A DNA stretch of 64,000 nucleotides from Liolophura sinensis (Eukaryota; Mollusca; Polyplacophora; Chitonida; Chitonidae): the NCBI RefSeq assembly GCF_032854445.1, contig NC_088301.1, positions 23,656,226 to 23,720,225 on the forward strand, read 5' to 3'. How positions within the stretch are numbered: the first letter of the stretch is position 1; the number at the start of each line of letters is the position of its first letter. Below are positions 1 through 13,389 of the stretch, one piece after another. A program made the translations under genes and the position numbers. The notes under the pieces are model-generated. The model saw only the letters and a program-made list of their open reading frames with translations, made no database searches and was not told the DNA's origin.

Positions 1-1604
1 TGTCACATGATCCACACAATCTGGGTGAAAAACCTCTTAACACAGCTATCATTGCCAACGAGTGCTTCACATTCCTTACTGTAACATGGCATCAAATTAC
101 GCAACAAAAAAAAATCTGAACAATAAAGCTGGCCACAGAAATAAAAAATTTCACCTACAATTGCTTTTCAAAGAGTACATTAAAAAGGAGTCTATACATA
201 CACAAGAGGGAACTTTCTGAAACCATGGGCGTAAAAATCCACACCAAATTCCGTCCAGTTTTCACTCCACAATAACAATACACTGTATATCCACATCTGG
301 AAACTTTACAATCAAATGGCAGTTATACAGCTGGCTTGATCAGCCATGAGTAGCCAATTGCCTGGCGCAGCAATCTGCTCACTCATGCGTATCACAATAG
401 CTGTTGAGGGGTTTCCCCCAGCACTCAACTCTTTTACCTCCGTACCATGCACTCAACTTCTTCCAACCGGAAACTCACTACCTCACTCGATCTATATCCT
501 ACAGAAAAGTAACTTAACTCCTTCTCCTGGCTTGCACTGTCTTCCTCTCACAATACACTTCATACTTTACACCCCCCCCCCCTCCCCCCACCAACAATCT
601 CCTCCAAGTTTGACGTTTTCCCACTGCTACATATCTCATACGATACACTCTTTTCTCTTTCTCTCTCCAACAATCTTTTACGATAAACTCACTTTATCCG
701 ATATCTCTTTTAAGATAAAATCACTTTCTCCAACAATCTCCTATAGTTAAATATCTGTAAAAAAAAAAATCTTTACCAGTTTTTCACAAAAATTTACCTC
801 CAAAAAACAAAAAATCAATCCTGTTATACTTCACTAATTCCATACAACAGCACTCTACAATCCTTCAGTTCCATCTCCATGTTGAACAACCAACATATAA
901 TAAAAGAGGCCTCCATTTTTCTTTTTAGAAAACCTATGGTCAAATAGTAGAGAATAGACTTAACCATGATTTTTTGTTCTTTTTTTCAGTAAACCTAATG
1001 CTAGATATCTATAAACTGTACAAGACACAAAATCAAGAATATCACAAACTTTTAATGTTAACCATATATCTTGCAGATTCTCAATTTGTACTTGTCTAAG
1101 AATTGGACAAAATGTGACAAATTAAAGCTGCTCATTAACAATGATATGCTACTTTTATTCACAAAAAATGTGTATAATTGTAAAATTACAACAACAGACA
1201 ACCACATAAAAGTATGCCTTTTCCAGGCAATTTCTGCACTGAAGTGTAAAGTTACAGAAATGTGGCACGACAAGAGTTATTTCCCTTGGATCACTACTAA
1301 TCCACTTGGATAACAGCTAATCCACAAGACAGTCTAGCACCAATACAGATAATCATGATTTTTAAAACTCAATCATTACTACAGAGAGACACCCCTATAT
1401 AAAGCTGACAGTCCAGGTTTTTGTAAACCATATATTTTACATGTAAGCTGCTAACAACAAAAAAGAAAAGAAAAAAACAAATTGGGCGTAAAAGAATCTT
1501 AAATAAACATTCTCAAATTTTGTGAGCTCATCTGTTGCCACATGAATATTAAAACCCAGGAGACTTTGTTTATCAAAATACTTCTTTCGTTCAAAGAAAA
1601 AGAT
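1..1604. other. 3' flank of TMEM38, no gene recognised
   Basis: AT-rich DNA with pyrimidine-rich stretches (C-run near 572-590) and an imperfect local duplication around 660-745 sharing the string CTCCAACAATCT. Open frames here are low-complexity and show no family resemblance. Part of it is probably the TMEM38 3' UTR: a minus-strand AATAAA lies at about 1154-1159, roughly 450 bp past the stop, but I cannot show that it is used. Confidence 0.5.
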
Positions 1605-1916
1605 TTAATCTTTTTTCTTCTCTTCTTTGCTCTTGATGACTTCGTTCTTCAACTCAGTTCCTTGATCATCCCCTTTCTTTGGCTCCTTCTGCACAGCTCT
1701 GCGCAGAGCGTCCCACATGCCTCCCAGGAAAACTGCACAGAACAGGTTTTCAAAAGCACAAATGGGTCGTGGATGCCCAGGAAAAGAGATGACAACTTGA
1801 AGTACACAAAGAATATAACAACGCCGAAAAATAAATCATCACGGTGAGGCGCAGCAATAAAGTGATACTTTTCTAGCGTGAAGATTATTGCTGCAACCAA
1901 AGAGGCCTTTGTTGTG
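1605..1916 (-). CDS. TMEM38: TMEM38 exon 5 (C-terminus), one apparent frameshift
   Basis: Acceptor TTTTGCAG. It reads TTKASLVAAIIFTLEK to LGIHDPFV in one frame; family sequence then resumes in the next frame as AFENLFCAVFLGGMWDALRR, a Lys/Glu-rich tail and stop at 1605-1607. One base appears to be missing between DPFV and FENLF. Without it the original frame ends early at 1649. The homology past the break spans more than 50 residues, so the shift is recent or an assembly error. Confidence 0.8.
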
Positions 1917-4900
1917 CTGCAAAATCAAAAAGTGAGAAACATTTTCAACATATTATTGGACGAAGAAACTGCATTTATTGTGCATATCCTACCCAGTCAT
2001 TATCCATACAGCCCATACATCAAATTTCAGTCATTATTTTCGACTTCCAACTCTTTTATCGATAATGGTACAACAAGTCCAACTATATCACGTGACTGTC
2101 AAAAGTGTTAGACATCTATGTTTGATCACATTTACTGTAACATTGGCGTCTGAAAAAAGTTTGATGAAAACTAATATAGACAAGATGACTGATGAGAAAC
2201 TGGGAGGCTGAATGTTTGTGAACTTGAAAATTTCTTAAAGGACAGATGCGTCATTTATAACTCTGGAACAGGGTGTAGGGTGGTGATTGTTAAATTGATG
2301 TCCGCAAAAGTTGCCTAACGTTTCACAAGTCACATAACACACAGTAAGACTGTCACTTTTCACTTCAAAAGAGTTCCAACTCGAACTTCCCCTGTTGAAT
2401 GACATTTAATCCAGTGTTCATGAAAATTTCACTTTAATGTAAGACACCAGTCTCATTTATGGGTGAAGGAGACATTGTGAAGGGCTCAGCTGAAACCTAC
2501 TCATGTAAAATCACACAAAATATATTGAACTTAAGACACTGTAAGCACTATCTCAAGACAAGTTAAAATACTGGCTCCAGTGAGATTTGAACTCACAACT
2601 CAGGGTGTCTAGCTCTATGGCTATGAAATAAGCCACGAAGCCAGAATGCAACGACTCTGGAAGTCCACTAAGTCCCCTTGTCGTGAGTTCCAGTCTCACT
2701 GGAGAGAAATTCAAAGCCAGAAATTCAATATATATTGCTGCACTCACCAAAATCACATAACTTCAGTAACAAATGAAATGAATATATGTGTCATCATTTA
2801 TGGACATGTTAATAAATGCTAATCTAGGGATAGTTTATTAAAACAATATATGGCTTAGATGCATTGTACTACAGTTATTGGTCATTTCAAATTTGAAATA
2901 TTCAGGAAATCTCAAAAGTTTGAGAAAGGAAAAGTTAACTCACAAAGATGGTTGTAGCAGCTCATTTTGACCCTGGAACCCATATGCCTCGGCACAAGCC
3001 TTTCAAAGCCTTTCAGTATTGTGCTTCCAGTAACCCTGCAATACACGGAATATGCATTTACATCAAATCTGGTGCAATTTATTTATTTGACTGTTGTTTA
3101 AGGGGAAAAACGAAGACTGTAACTATATGTACGCAAGAAGGGAAAAGTAAGGTATCCACAAGGTATCTAAAAAAAATATTGAAAAAATTCAAAGCCTTGA
3201 AGATGGAATACAACATAGGGATATGTCAGCGAGGGACAAGTCACTCCAAGCAGCCATGTTATGCAAGCCCTTATGGACCAATCACTAGGGGTGAAAGCAT
3301 CACTAGATGCGTTGCCTGTAACACCAAAACACTTTTTCAGCTCTTGACTGTTAGTGCGGCTTCTTACTAGTGACTAGACATTAACTTGTGCAATACATTG
3401 GAGGTTGAGGATACTTTCAATGGTAAACTGAAGCATTCTAGTTCAGTTGGACAGCCATATGTTCATGTGGAACTGGGAATTGTCACAATGACTAGACATT
3501 GGGTAGGATTAAGGGGTAAGTTTTAAGGGTGAGATGGCAATGATGACAATTTTTTTTCCTTATCAAAGACACTGAAACAAATGCCCACAAATGTTGCTCT
3601 GACACCTCAAAGAAACCTTGGCCGTTCCAAAACAAAACATGTCTTAAAAGTCTTAGAGTGTAGTACCTGACATTTTTGTTTGATAGTATAGGAGAGTTCT
3701 ACAGCCATGTGACATCACGCTAATATAACAAAATGGCATGAACCAATGAGTGGCCAGGTCTCATCTGTTATTTATTCTGTTGATAAACACTGCCAATTTG
3801 TTTCTGTGTTATCATTTTTAGAATTCCGCTGCAATACATTTCTGGAAAGTACTTCAAATTTAGTGGCTGACTTTATATTCACTTTAACACCATTTTCAAG
3901 GACTCTAGCCTGAAAAAGAGTGTCTGGCACAGATCACTGATCTCTGGCTGGCTACTGACAAGCATGTGACATAGTTATACACAACATATGGTGGCAGACA
4001 ACTGAGCTTCACAACGCATGTAAAATAGCCATTTCACAGGAATATGAAGGCCTTAAAATCATAACTGTTGATGCCAACACTTACATTTCTCTGATAACAA
4101 ATGCATCTAACTTCACAAAACATTTATTCAGTGGTCCAACACAATTTATGAATTAATAAGAATCAAACAAAATATGTCAACTGAAAAAAAAAAAAAGCTA
4201 AACTTCGGGGAAAATACATTATGTAGCCCCCCATAATGCTCATTATGAGGACATTCAAGATTTTAAGGTGATTAGCATGATCTTGAACAAACAGCATTAT
4301 TTCCACGGATATGCGACTGCATTTGCATTACTTCATGCGAGGACTTGACACATCTGTGACAGTGTTACACTGCATTATAAACTGCGATTCTCTTACACTG
4401 TGAATTTACCCCAGCTTTAAATCCTTGTCTGATACGTTAAAAATGGGTCACATTCCATTTTCACTGCGTTACTGCAAGTCTGTTTGTTTAAATAAGTCCC
4501 ATTCTCAGAAGAATTGTCTAATCACAAACACGATCACATGTCTGTGAAAACAAATCATACCTTTAATTGTGCCAATAAGTATGATTATGAGGTAGGCCTG
4601 AGGGTGGAGCTTAGCCGTGTGGGTGACCCCATGGTAGATCTTGTGTGCTCTCTGGGTCTCCTTCAATCCTCCCACCACCATCTTCACAGGTAACAGCTTG
4701 ATACACTTGTACACCAGGTCAAAGGGGGAGTAAAACACCAAATACCTGTCACACACACAAAAAAACGAACAAAGCGGTTAAGACTTACAGTTTGACCAAA
4801 TGAGAATATCAGTTACACAATACACCTCATAAGAAGAATATTAAAGTGTACATAAAAAAAAAAAAAAAACAATAAAGCCACATGGTGCTGTTTGACCATT

Positions 4901-7900
4901 CAGTAAGCTGGGTTTGGTTACACAGTCACTGGCTTAACCATTTCTAGCTCTTTTCAGCAAGTTGAGAGTTTGTTTTTAGTTCCAACGGGTAACCTATTCA
5001 ACCATTTAAGGCAATTCGTTAACTCCAGTATTTGTCTCTCAAATGAATAAAACTGTGTCAACAAATACTTTAAATCACTTTTTTCTTTCTGCATTTTTAT
5101 AAACATTCTTTTCTTAACAAATAATGACACAAAAGGAATTACTTTATCAGGAGGGTTTTTGAAACCAAATTTTCTTTCACATTATTTTGGGTTCATCAAA
5201 ATTCATACATCTTAGTACAATGATCCAATTCATCTGATTGTAACTCATTAGAGAAAGTTCACAGAAATTAATTATTTCCAAAATAGACACATAGACATTG
5301 TGGAAACTCTTAAACTGAAAGTAAGGGCACCATATATCACTAAGTCAGTGAGTTCTATTAGATCTAATATACTGATTTAATACATCATGCTGAAGGAAAG
5401 GCTTTACAAAATAGCTACACCCTTTACATGTGAAATCGCAGAGGACATCCTTAAAAAATTCTTTGCTGGGATTAACTAGACTAAGGTAATGCTTAATGAA
5501 GCTATTTTTAATGTATGTGATCTCACCAGACAGCAGTTGCTGTGAGGATGTCACGGTGGTTCTTCAGTGGTGTGACACACGGCTCTCCTAGGATCAGGTT
5601 GGCTACAATGCTGCCTGCGAAACATGTCAGCATACAGGACACCCAGCACGAGAGTGGGTGCTTCCTGGAGAACTGTGGTGGGGCTGAGGAAAACAAAACA
5701 CACGAGGATTATCACTACATACAGGACACCCAGCACGAGAGTGGGTGCTTCCTGGAGAACTGTGGTGGGGCTGAGGAAAACAAAACACACGAGGATTATT
5801 ACTACATACAGGACACCCAGCACGAGAGTGGGTGCTTCCTGGAGAACTGTGGTGGGGCTGAGGAAAACAAAACACACGAGGATTATCACTACATACAGGA
5901 CACCCAGCATGAGAGTGGGTGCTTCCTGGAGAACTGTGGTGGGGCTGAGGAAAACAAAACACACAAGGATTATCACTACATACAGGACACCCAGCACGAG
6001 AGTGGGTGCTTCCTGGAGAACTGTGGTGGGGCTGAGGAAAACGATACACATGGGGATTATCATTACATACCAGGACACCCAGCACGAGAGGGGGTGCTTC
6101 CTGGAGAACTGTGGTGGGGGCTGAGGAAAACAATACACATGAGGATTATCACTACACACAGGACACCCAGCACGACAGTGGGTGCTTCCTGGAGAACTGT
6201 GGTGGGGGCTGAGGAAAACAATACACATGAGGATTATCACTACATACAGGACACCCAGCACGACAGTGGGTGCTTCCTGGAGAACTGTGGTGGGGCTGAG
6301 GAAAACGATACACATAGGGATTATCACTACATACAGGACACCCAGCACGACAGTGGGTGCTTCCTGGAGAACTGTGGCTGGGCTGAGGAAATCTGTAGGA
6401 AAGTAATGCACTCATTACCCTTTTTTTCTACATTAGTCAACTCTTTTTAGTTGCAACAAGTAGTTCTAAAAGTCGCGCTGTCCCTCAGTGTGTAGGTCTC
6501 TAGATTAGTTAGTAAAATTTTTGACATGCTATCTACTATCAAGTATGACATCAACTTTTAGCGGGGGGGGGGGGGAGTTGCAGCTATTATATTTATTATT
6601 TATTTCATTGGTGTTTTATGCAGTTGTACAACGGTCGCCAGTTTTATGGTACCAGGAAACCAAGGGAAACCCATGACCATCCACAGGTTGCTGACAGACC
6701 TTCCCACATACCGCCCGAGGGGAAGGCAACATGAGCTGGACTTGAACTCACAGCTATTGCATTCATGAGGGGTTCCTGGGTCATTCCGCAGTGCTGGTGC
6801 TTTAACCACCTCAGCCACTGACTCCCTACATCTATTCGGAATTTCATTTTACTTATCTATGTTTACATGTTCCCTTTATCTCAAGCTAATAAGTCTGCTA
6901 CACAAGAGCATCTGTACACATGTGCATATGTGTCATCACTCTTAATCAAAGCTTAACATGGGTAGGGAATTTCCTCGAGGCTCAGCTTGGGGGAAGACAA
7001 ATTTTACAGCACTGCTTCTATGTCCTACCCAATGCGGTTATCACCTAACAGAGAACACATTGACATGCAGATACTGTAGGTTCCGATAATCTACAGGCTT
7101 GTTAACAAGGAAGGGTATACCCCGAGTGAAGTCAGCCAGAAGAAATTGCCAAGTCAGCAATAGTTATCACACAGAGCTGTAGGCTGACACCAAGGCCTTC
7201 ATAAACACACTGTTCGGTTCATCCCACTGCAATATGTCATACTGACCTCCTGAACTAAACAAAACATGAATGTGCTACTCCTTTAGATTTAAAAGAGAAG
7301 TACAGCCATATTTTATTACCTGATGATCTGGTTTATCTCTATTCAAATTTTTTGTTGTAGCATATAATGGAATTTTGTAAAAAAATATCTGCATTTGTAA
7401 AAAAAAATATCTGCATTGTAAAAAATATCTGCATTTGTGAAAAGTATTTGAAGCCCATGTTATTTCCCAAGTTAATTTCATTAACTACTATCTGTCTTGA
7501 TCAGTGTACTGCCCTTATATTATCAATATTGCTTTGGGGCTCCGTGGCCGTTGGAGTTAGCAATGACCCATGAGCCTCCCATCGATGCCCTCAGGCTTCC
7601 TCTCCAGCCGTACAAGGGAAGGTCTGCAGCAACCTGCAGATGACCGTGGGTCCACCGCCCCCCCCCCCCCCCCCCCACTCCGAGCACTGCCCGATTTCCT
7701 CCTACCATAACACTGGCCACCATTACATAAGTGAAATATTCTTGATAAATAAATCAATTCATATTAGGATCTAAAGTATGTTCATTGCTATGCAAAAGTA
7801 GAAGGCATGCTTGAAAATGTCACTGTGTAATGTACACGGGGTTGAGATCACTATTTACAATCCTATCTTACTCTAAAGGTAAACACAGATGGCTACAATG

Positions 7901-10900
7901 TACGAAGGGATTGTCAGTCAGAATGTGGGATAATACAGCTCCTACCTGATCCTGAGGTCTGTGTTATACTGTCAGCTGAATCTACTTACTAGTCTATATA
8001 TTTACTTGTACGGTTGCCATAAAGGATACATCAAAAATGATGTATTTAAAATAAGACTAGTTTTCAGGGAAATTTAAGGGAATGTTATACCAAAGAAAAA
8101 ACAATAGATAAAAAAACAGTTTATGTCTCTTTATGAGCCCTGCATTTTAAAGCGCTTTTCCCATCAATGGTCAGGGTCTGAGGTATGAGGAAAACTCTCC
8201 TTTAAAGCCACTTTTATGATCCAAGAAGAAAGCTTAGAAGTCTTTCTTTTTTTCTCTGTATTTTTGTTGGACACATCCTAAACTGCATATAAGAAATACA
8301 AATCAAAAGTTTCATGTATTCTTTAACCAGTACATAAGAATATTTCATTTACACGACAGTGAAGGTCATTTCTACCAAGCTAGTCACTCTCAAAGCTCAG
8401 CTAACAAGTGCTTGGTTGCACTTGCACACTTGAACAATACGCAAATGGAAGATTGGATCTGCTGTCAATGTTTACTTTGGTGTGGCCTCAGACAGTCCTG
8501 TCTATGAGCTGTACAGTATCTCTGCTGTTGGTAACCTTACACTGTTCTATTTTTGGTCTCTAAGACATCCTACTGACAAAGAGAATGATTGCCTGCAGGG
8601 ACGAGATAATGTTCACATGCAGCCCACTGCACAGTCCTCTAACACATGGAGTGCTGTGCATCTGCATCTATTGTGCGTTGTTCATACGCTGTGATGCATG
8701 TAGACGTATTTCCAGCCACAAAGCAACCTAGCAGTGTGTGGAGTTTGTTCCATAAGCTCTGGCAGCAAAGAAATAAGACCAGCCGAGACCATCTGAGGAA
8801 TATATACACCAGATGTTCAAATTCTAGCAGTAAATGACCTAAAAAGTGCCTTTCTTCAAAAAAGGCAAACTTTGTATTTGATTTCAACTTCTGCCTCAAA
8901 CAGAGGATTTTAGGTGGAAATAATGCTTGTACATGTATAATGCTGTTTTTGGTGCTGGAAAATTCATATTTGCAGAAGGATAACAACACAACACTCTGAG
9001 TCAGGCAATAAGAAAAACTTTGTTAAGAACGGAATTCTAGGCCAAACACAGGACCCTAATTCTTCAACCTTTTCAACCTCCACTGCAACATTTTGAAACC
9101 TTCTGAAAGAACAATAGAGTGTAGAGATATAATTTGCACAGTTTTCTGAAGCTTGACTCTTTAGTGACACACGCACACACACACACACAAAAAATCATTT
9201 TTATTGTCATTTTCATAATAAATGTATTCAAAAACTCCACTGAAAAAGTGCTTTGGTGGCTGAAAAGATTGAAGGTATACAGTATAAATCATAAAATCTT
9301 ACATTTTCCAGTACAGTACCATCCTACCTTCCAAATAAACTGCAAAACTCCATTGTAGGACGAGCACAATTATGACAATATGGTAAAACGAGCAGGTCAG
9401 CCATGGCTTAAACTTTAGTTTGTTTATCATACATGTAAGAGCTGCACACTGGCCTAGTGATATGGAGTAAATAATGCACACACTTCCCTGATAATAGCCC
9501 TAATAAATTGTCTTCATGGACCTTACACATCATTTATTTTATTTTTTTTCATTTTTGTTTTAAACTGTACTCAAGAATATTTCTCTTCTACAACAGCGAC
9601 CAACATTATGGTGGGTGGAAACTGGGCAGAGCCCGAGGGAAAACTGCAAGACCTTTCCAAGTACAGCCAAAGAGGAAGCCAGCATGGGCTGGACTTGAAC
9701 TCACAGCGGCCACATTGACGAGAGGCTCCTGGGTCATTACGCTGTGCTAGCGCGCTAACTGAGCCACAGAGGCCCCAAATTACACATCATGGTTTGCCTA
9801 CAAACATCAAGACAGGACTTAATGCTATGCACTTTTCGATAAATATGTAAGCGATTTATGGTTCACACTGGATACATTCAACTGTTGGGCCTCACAGGTT
9901 GAATTAAAAGTTATGTCCTGGCTGCAACTACATGTGAACGGCTCCTTACCAGTAACGTCTCACGCTTAAAGCAAGCTTTCGCTGGCCCGGATTTCCAAAT
10001 TTTGATGTTAAACACTAATCGCATAAAATAAATAAGTGAATTAGATTTACTTGCTTTACTGGTATTTAATGCTGCAGTGCATCATGCCAGCCAGGACCAG
10101 TAAAAAATCAATGACATTTTAATTCTGAACTGAATGATAGAGTAAATGAATTCCAGCACCACAAACATATACATTTAAGACCAGCTGTATGTAATAGGAC
10201 AGAAACATGTTAAGGCTAAAAACCAGATTCCACATTCTGAGGGAATGAATAAATTTTGCATTCATTTTCAAAAGTATACATATTACTTTTTTCCGTTATC
10301 TATAATCTAAAATCACATACCCATCCCGAATATACATCTATCTGCAACATACACATACCTGTAAATACATGTTCGAGTAACCTAAAGCTATTTGGGTAGC
10401 AAACTAATTTCAAACAATGGGTCAAATTAAAATTATGCTTGTTTGAAAAATAATTACAAGCTTCCACGCATCTAAAATTCTGAACCCGCCTATAGCATTG
10501 CTGAGTCATTCCTACACAATATTGCTATATGTCATGGTCCTGAGCTATCATTTACAGACCAGATCTATTTCTTCATTTGAAGGAATGGTGATTCATCCAT
10601 GATGACTGCTGGATCAATGCTTCATCTGAAGCTTGGTGATTCACCCATGATGACTGCTGGATCATTGCTTCATCTGAAGGAATGGTAATTCATCCATGAT
10701 GACTGCTGGACCATTGCTTCATCTGAAGGAATGGTGATTCACCCATGATGACTGCTCAATCATTGCTTCATCTGAAGGAATGGTAATTCATCCATGATAA
10801 CTGCTGGACCATTGCTTCATCTGAAGGAATGGTGATTCACCCATGATGACTGCTCAATCATTGCTTCATCTGAAGCCTGGTGATTCACCCATGATGACTG

Positions 10901-12070
10901 CTGGATCATTGCTTCATCTGAAGCTTGGTGATTCATCCATGATGACTGCTGGATCAATGCTTCATCTGAAGCCTGGTGATTCACCCATGATGACTGCTGG
11001 ATCATTGCTTCATCTGAAACTTGGTGATTCATCCATGATGACTGCTGGATCAATGCTTCATCTGAAGCCTGGTGATTCATCCATGATGACTGCGGGATCA
11101 GTCATGGTTGTCTCTATTAGTGGATGGTCACTATTACTTACTGGTAGAATATGAATACCACATATGTGGTAAACAACCTAAAATTCTTCCCAAAAAAGCC
11201 CATTTCTAGAGGCAAATAAAATGGCATAAAATAGCCTTTCTTCTTCACGTTGACACATTTTTCTCTGATATATACATAGTAATGGTGTTAGACTAAGTGC
11301 ATTTATATCAAAAGTCATTCTGAGCCGTTTCTCATTTAAAGGCAAACAGTAAAACAAACATATCATCAGAAATATTCAGAATACAAACAAACTGTGCTAT
11401 CGAGGCCGGCATACACGTGCAAGACCTCTGCTCCTGTATTTTTATGTACTGACAACTACATGTAACCTTGAAATGTGGTTGTCACATTTTCGTACAAACA
11501 AGCTTTAATTGTGTAAGTGTATAAAGGTTTCTGTATGTATGCTACTGTAAATCTTCGACCTATCCAACCACTAAAGCACTTTCTTTCAGTGGAATTTAAG
11601 CATACAATTATTTATCAACATGATGCTAAAATGGTTTGTTTGTGTCACTAAAGATGCACACTTAATAAAGCTGTGCAAATCAGTTCTCTACACACTATAT
11701 AGTTCTCTCAAAATACTGGTTGCAGAGGCTGTTGAAAAGGTTGAAAATTAGGGTAACCTAAACCACAAGCATACTGAAAAATCAGGGTAACCTAAACCAC
11801 AAGCATACATTAGTGCAACACATCGTCTCTAAGGCTATAATTCAACACAATCTGCCAAAGTAAACACACTTTCATATGTTTGAGATAAGGCATGGTCATA
11901 AATCTGTACAAGACATCCTGGGATGTAAAGTTGTGGACATCTGCTAAAAGTGCAGAGAAGTCCCAAGTCAGTGTACTCCTTATAACACATAGTTTTCTAG
12001 GATTTTATTTCATGTATGAAGTTATCAGTAAGGACATCTTGGCCTATGCCTGTTAGGTGACATTTGTTTA

Positions 12071-12107
<37 letters not shown>

Positions 12108-13320
12108 AAAAGAGAAGGAAAAGTGATTAATACACTTAAATCTCAAATTCAAGGGAATGCACCCTATATGTATGTTCTGACGACTTAAAGGGCTCTATTC
12201 AAAAGGACAACACACTCAGTGACAAGTTCCTTTCTACATGTAAACTGCAGTTCATTGTTACATTTTTAGTATTTACTTTGTCAGCTGCATGCAGCAGTAC
12301 AATACTAAATTTACAAATTGAAAAGCAAATGATGCCTGGTTTCCTACCACCACAATACTGGCAGCCATTGTATAGGTGAAATATTCTTGAGTAAGGCAAT
12401 TAAGACTAATCAAATCAATACATAAATAAATAGATAAATAAATGAAAAGCAAATAAAAATGAACTGGCAAACAAGCCACATGTATATTTAGATTTTAGCA
12501 TGTTGCATATTCAGAAAAAATACCTGACCAAGTGACTGTTCACTGATATTAAAATCATCAAAAAACAATTTTCTGCTATGGTTTACCCAAAGCTCTTATG
12601 GAAAGACACGCACTGGTCAAATTCAAATCGGAAATAAACCCTTATTTCCGACTAAATAAACCCTTATTTCCGACTAAGTATGTATGTTTTATTCTATACA
12701 TGGTCCATGTGCTTACCCTTCCGTCATAGTAACCAAATGAAATCAACGCAGGAAAAGGGACTGATTCATGGGCGCCATGATCATGTTAATTTATGCATGG
12801 AAGGTTCCCCATTGAGAGTTGTATGTATCCATGAATGCTTGGGGATTTACACTGTGCTGAACAATATTTCAGTCAGATGATGAGGAGTCATCATTAGATG
12901 TGTGTGTACATGTACTGTGACAGACTACCAAAGGCAGCTTGGACTCAACCTGTCAGAGCAAGTCCATGCTGCCTTTGGTCCAATCCAACTCAGGTTTGAC
13001 TCTGAGTCTCCAGGTTTTGTGGCGGACACTCTTACCATTTTAGGCCACTAAAGCAGCCCATCAAGAGTTGTGGTTTTCTGGTTCATACATACAGATGTGA
13101 TAAAGATACCTAGCTTCCCTTCATTGCTCACTTCTCTCATTTCTCTGAGAGTCGATATTAATTCAGTTGAGTGCATGTATTAACTTTCCCCATGATACAT
13201 GCCTTGAGCCCATACCAACATACGTATCAATCAATCTGTCTGAGTTTGTTCATCAAATATTGATATAGCTGCAGTAAGCCATCTGATAACCAGCTCAGAT
13301 TGTTTGGAGGTTATATATAT

Positions 13321-13389
<69 letters not shown>

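Noticed and set aside
346-750. 134-codon plus-strand open frame
   Set aside because: Low-complexity Pro/Ser/Leu-rich translation of pyrimidine-rich DNA with no family resemblance.
2948-3370. 140-codon plus-strand open frame
   Set aside because: It lies antisense to TMEM38 exon 4 and shows no recognisable domain.
5542-6450. A 302-codon repetitive open frame (29-residue unit) that looks like a repeat protein
   Set aside because: The period is 87 bp, so any stop-free unit gives long frames on both strands; the sequence is an antisense copy of TMEM38 exon 2 edge and intron.
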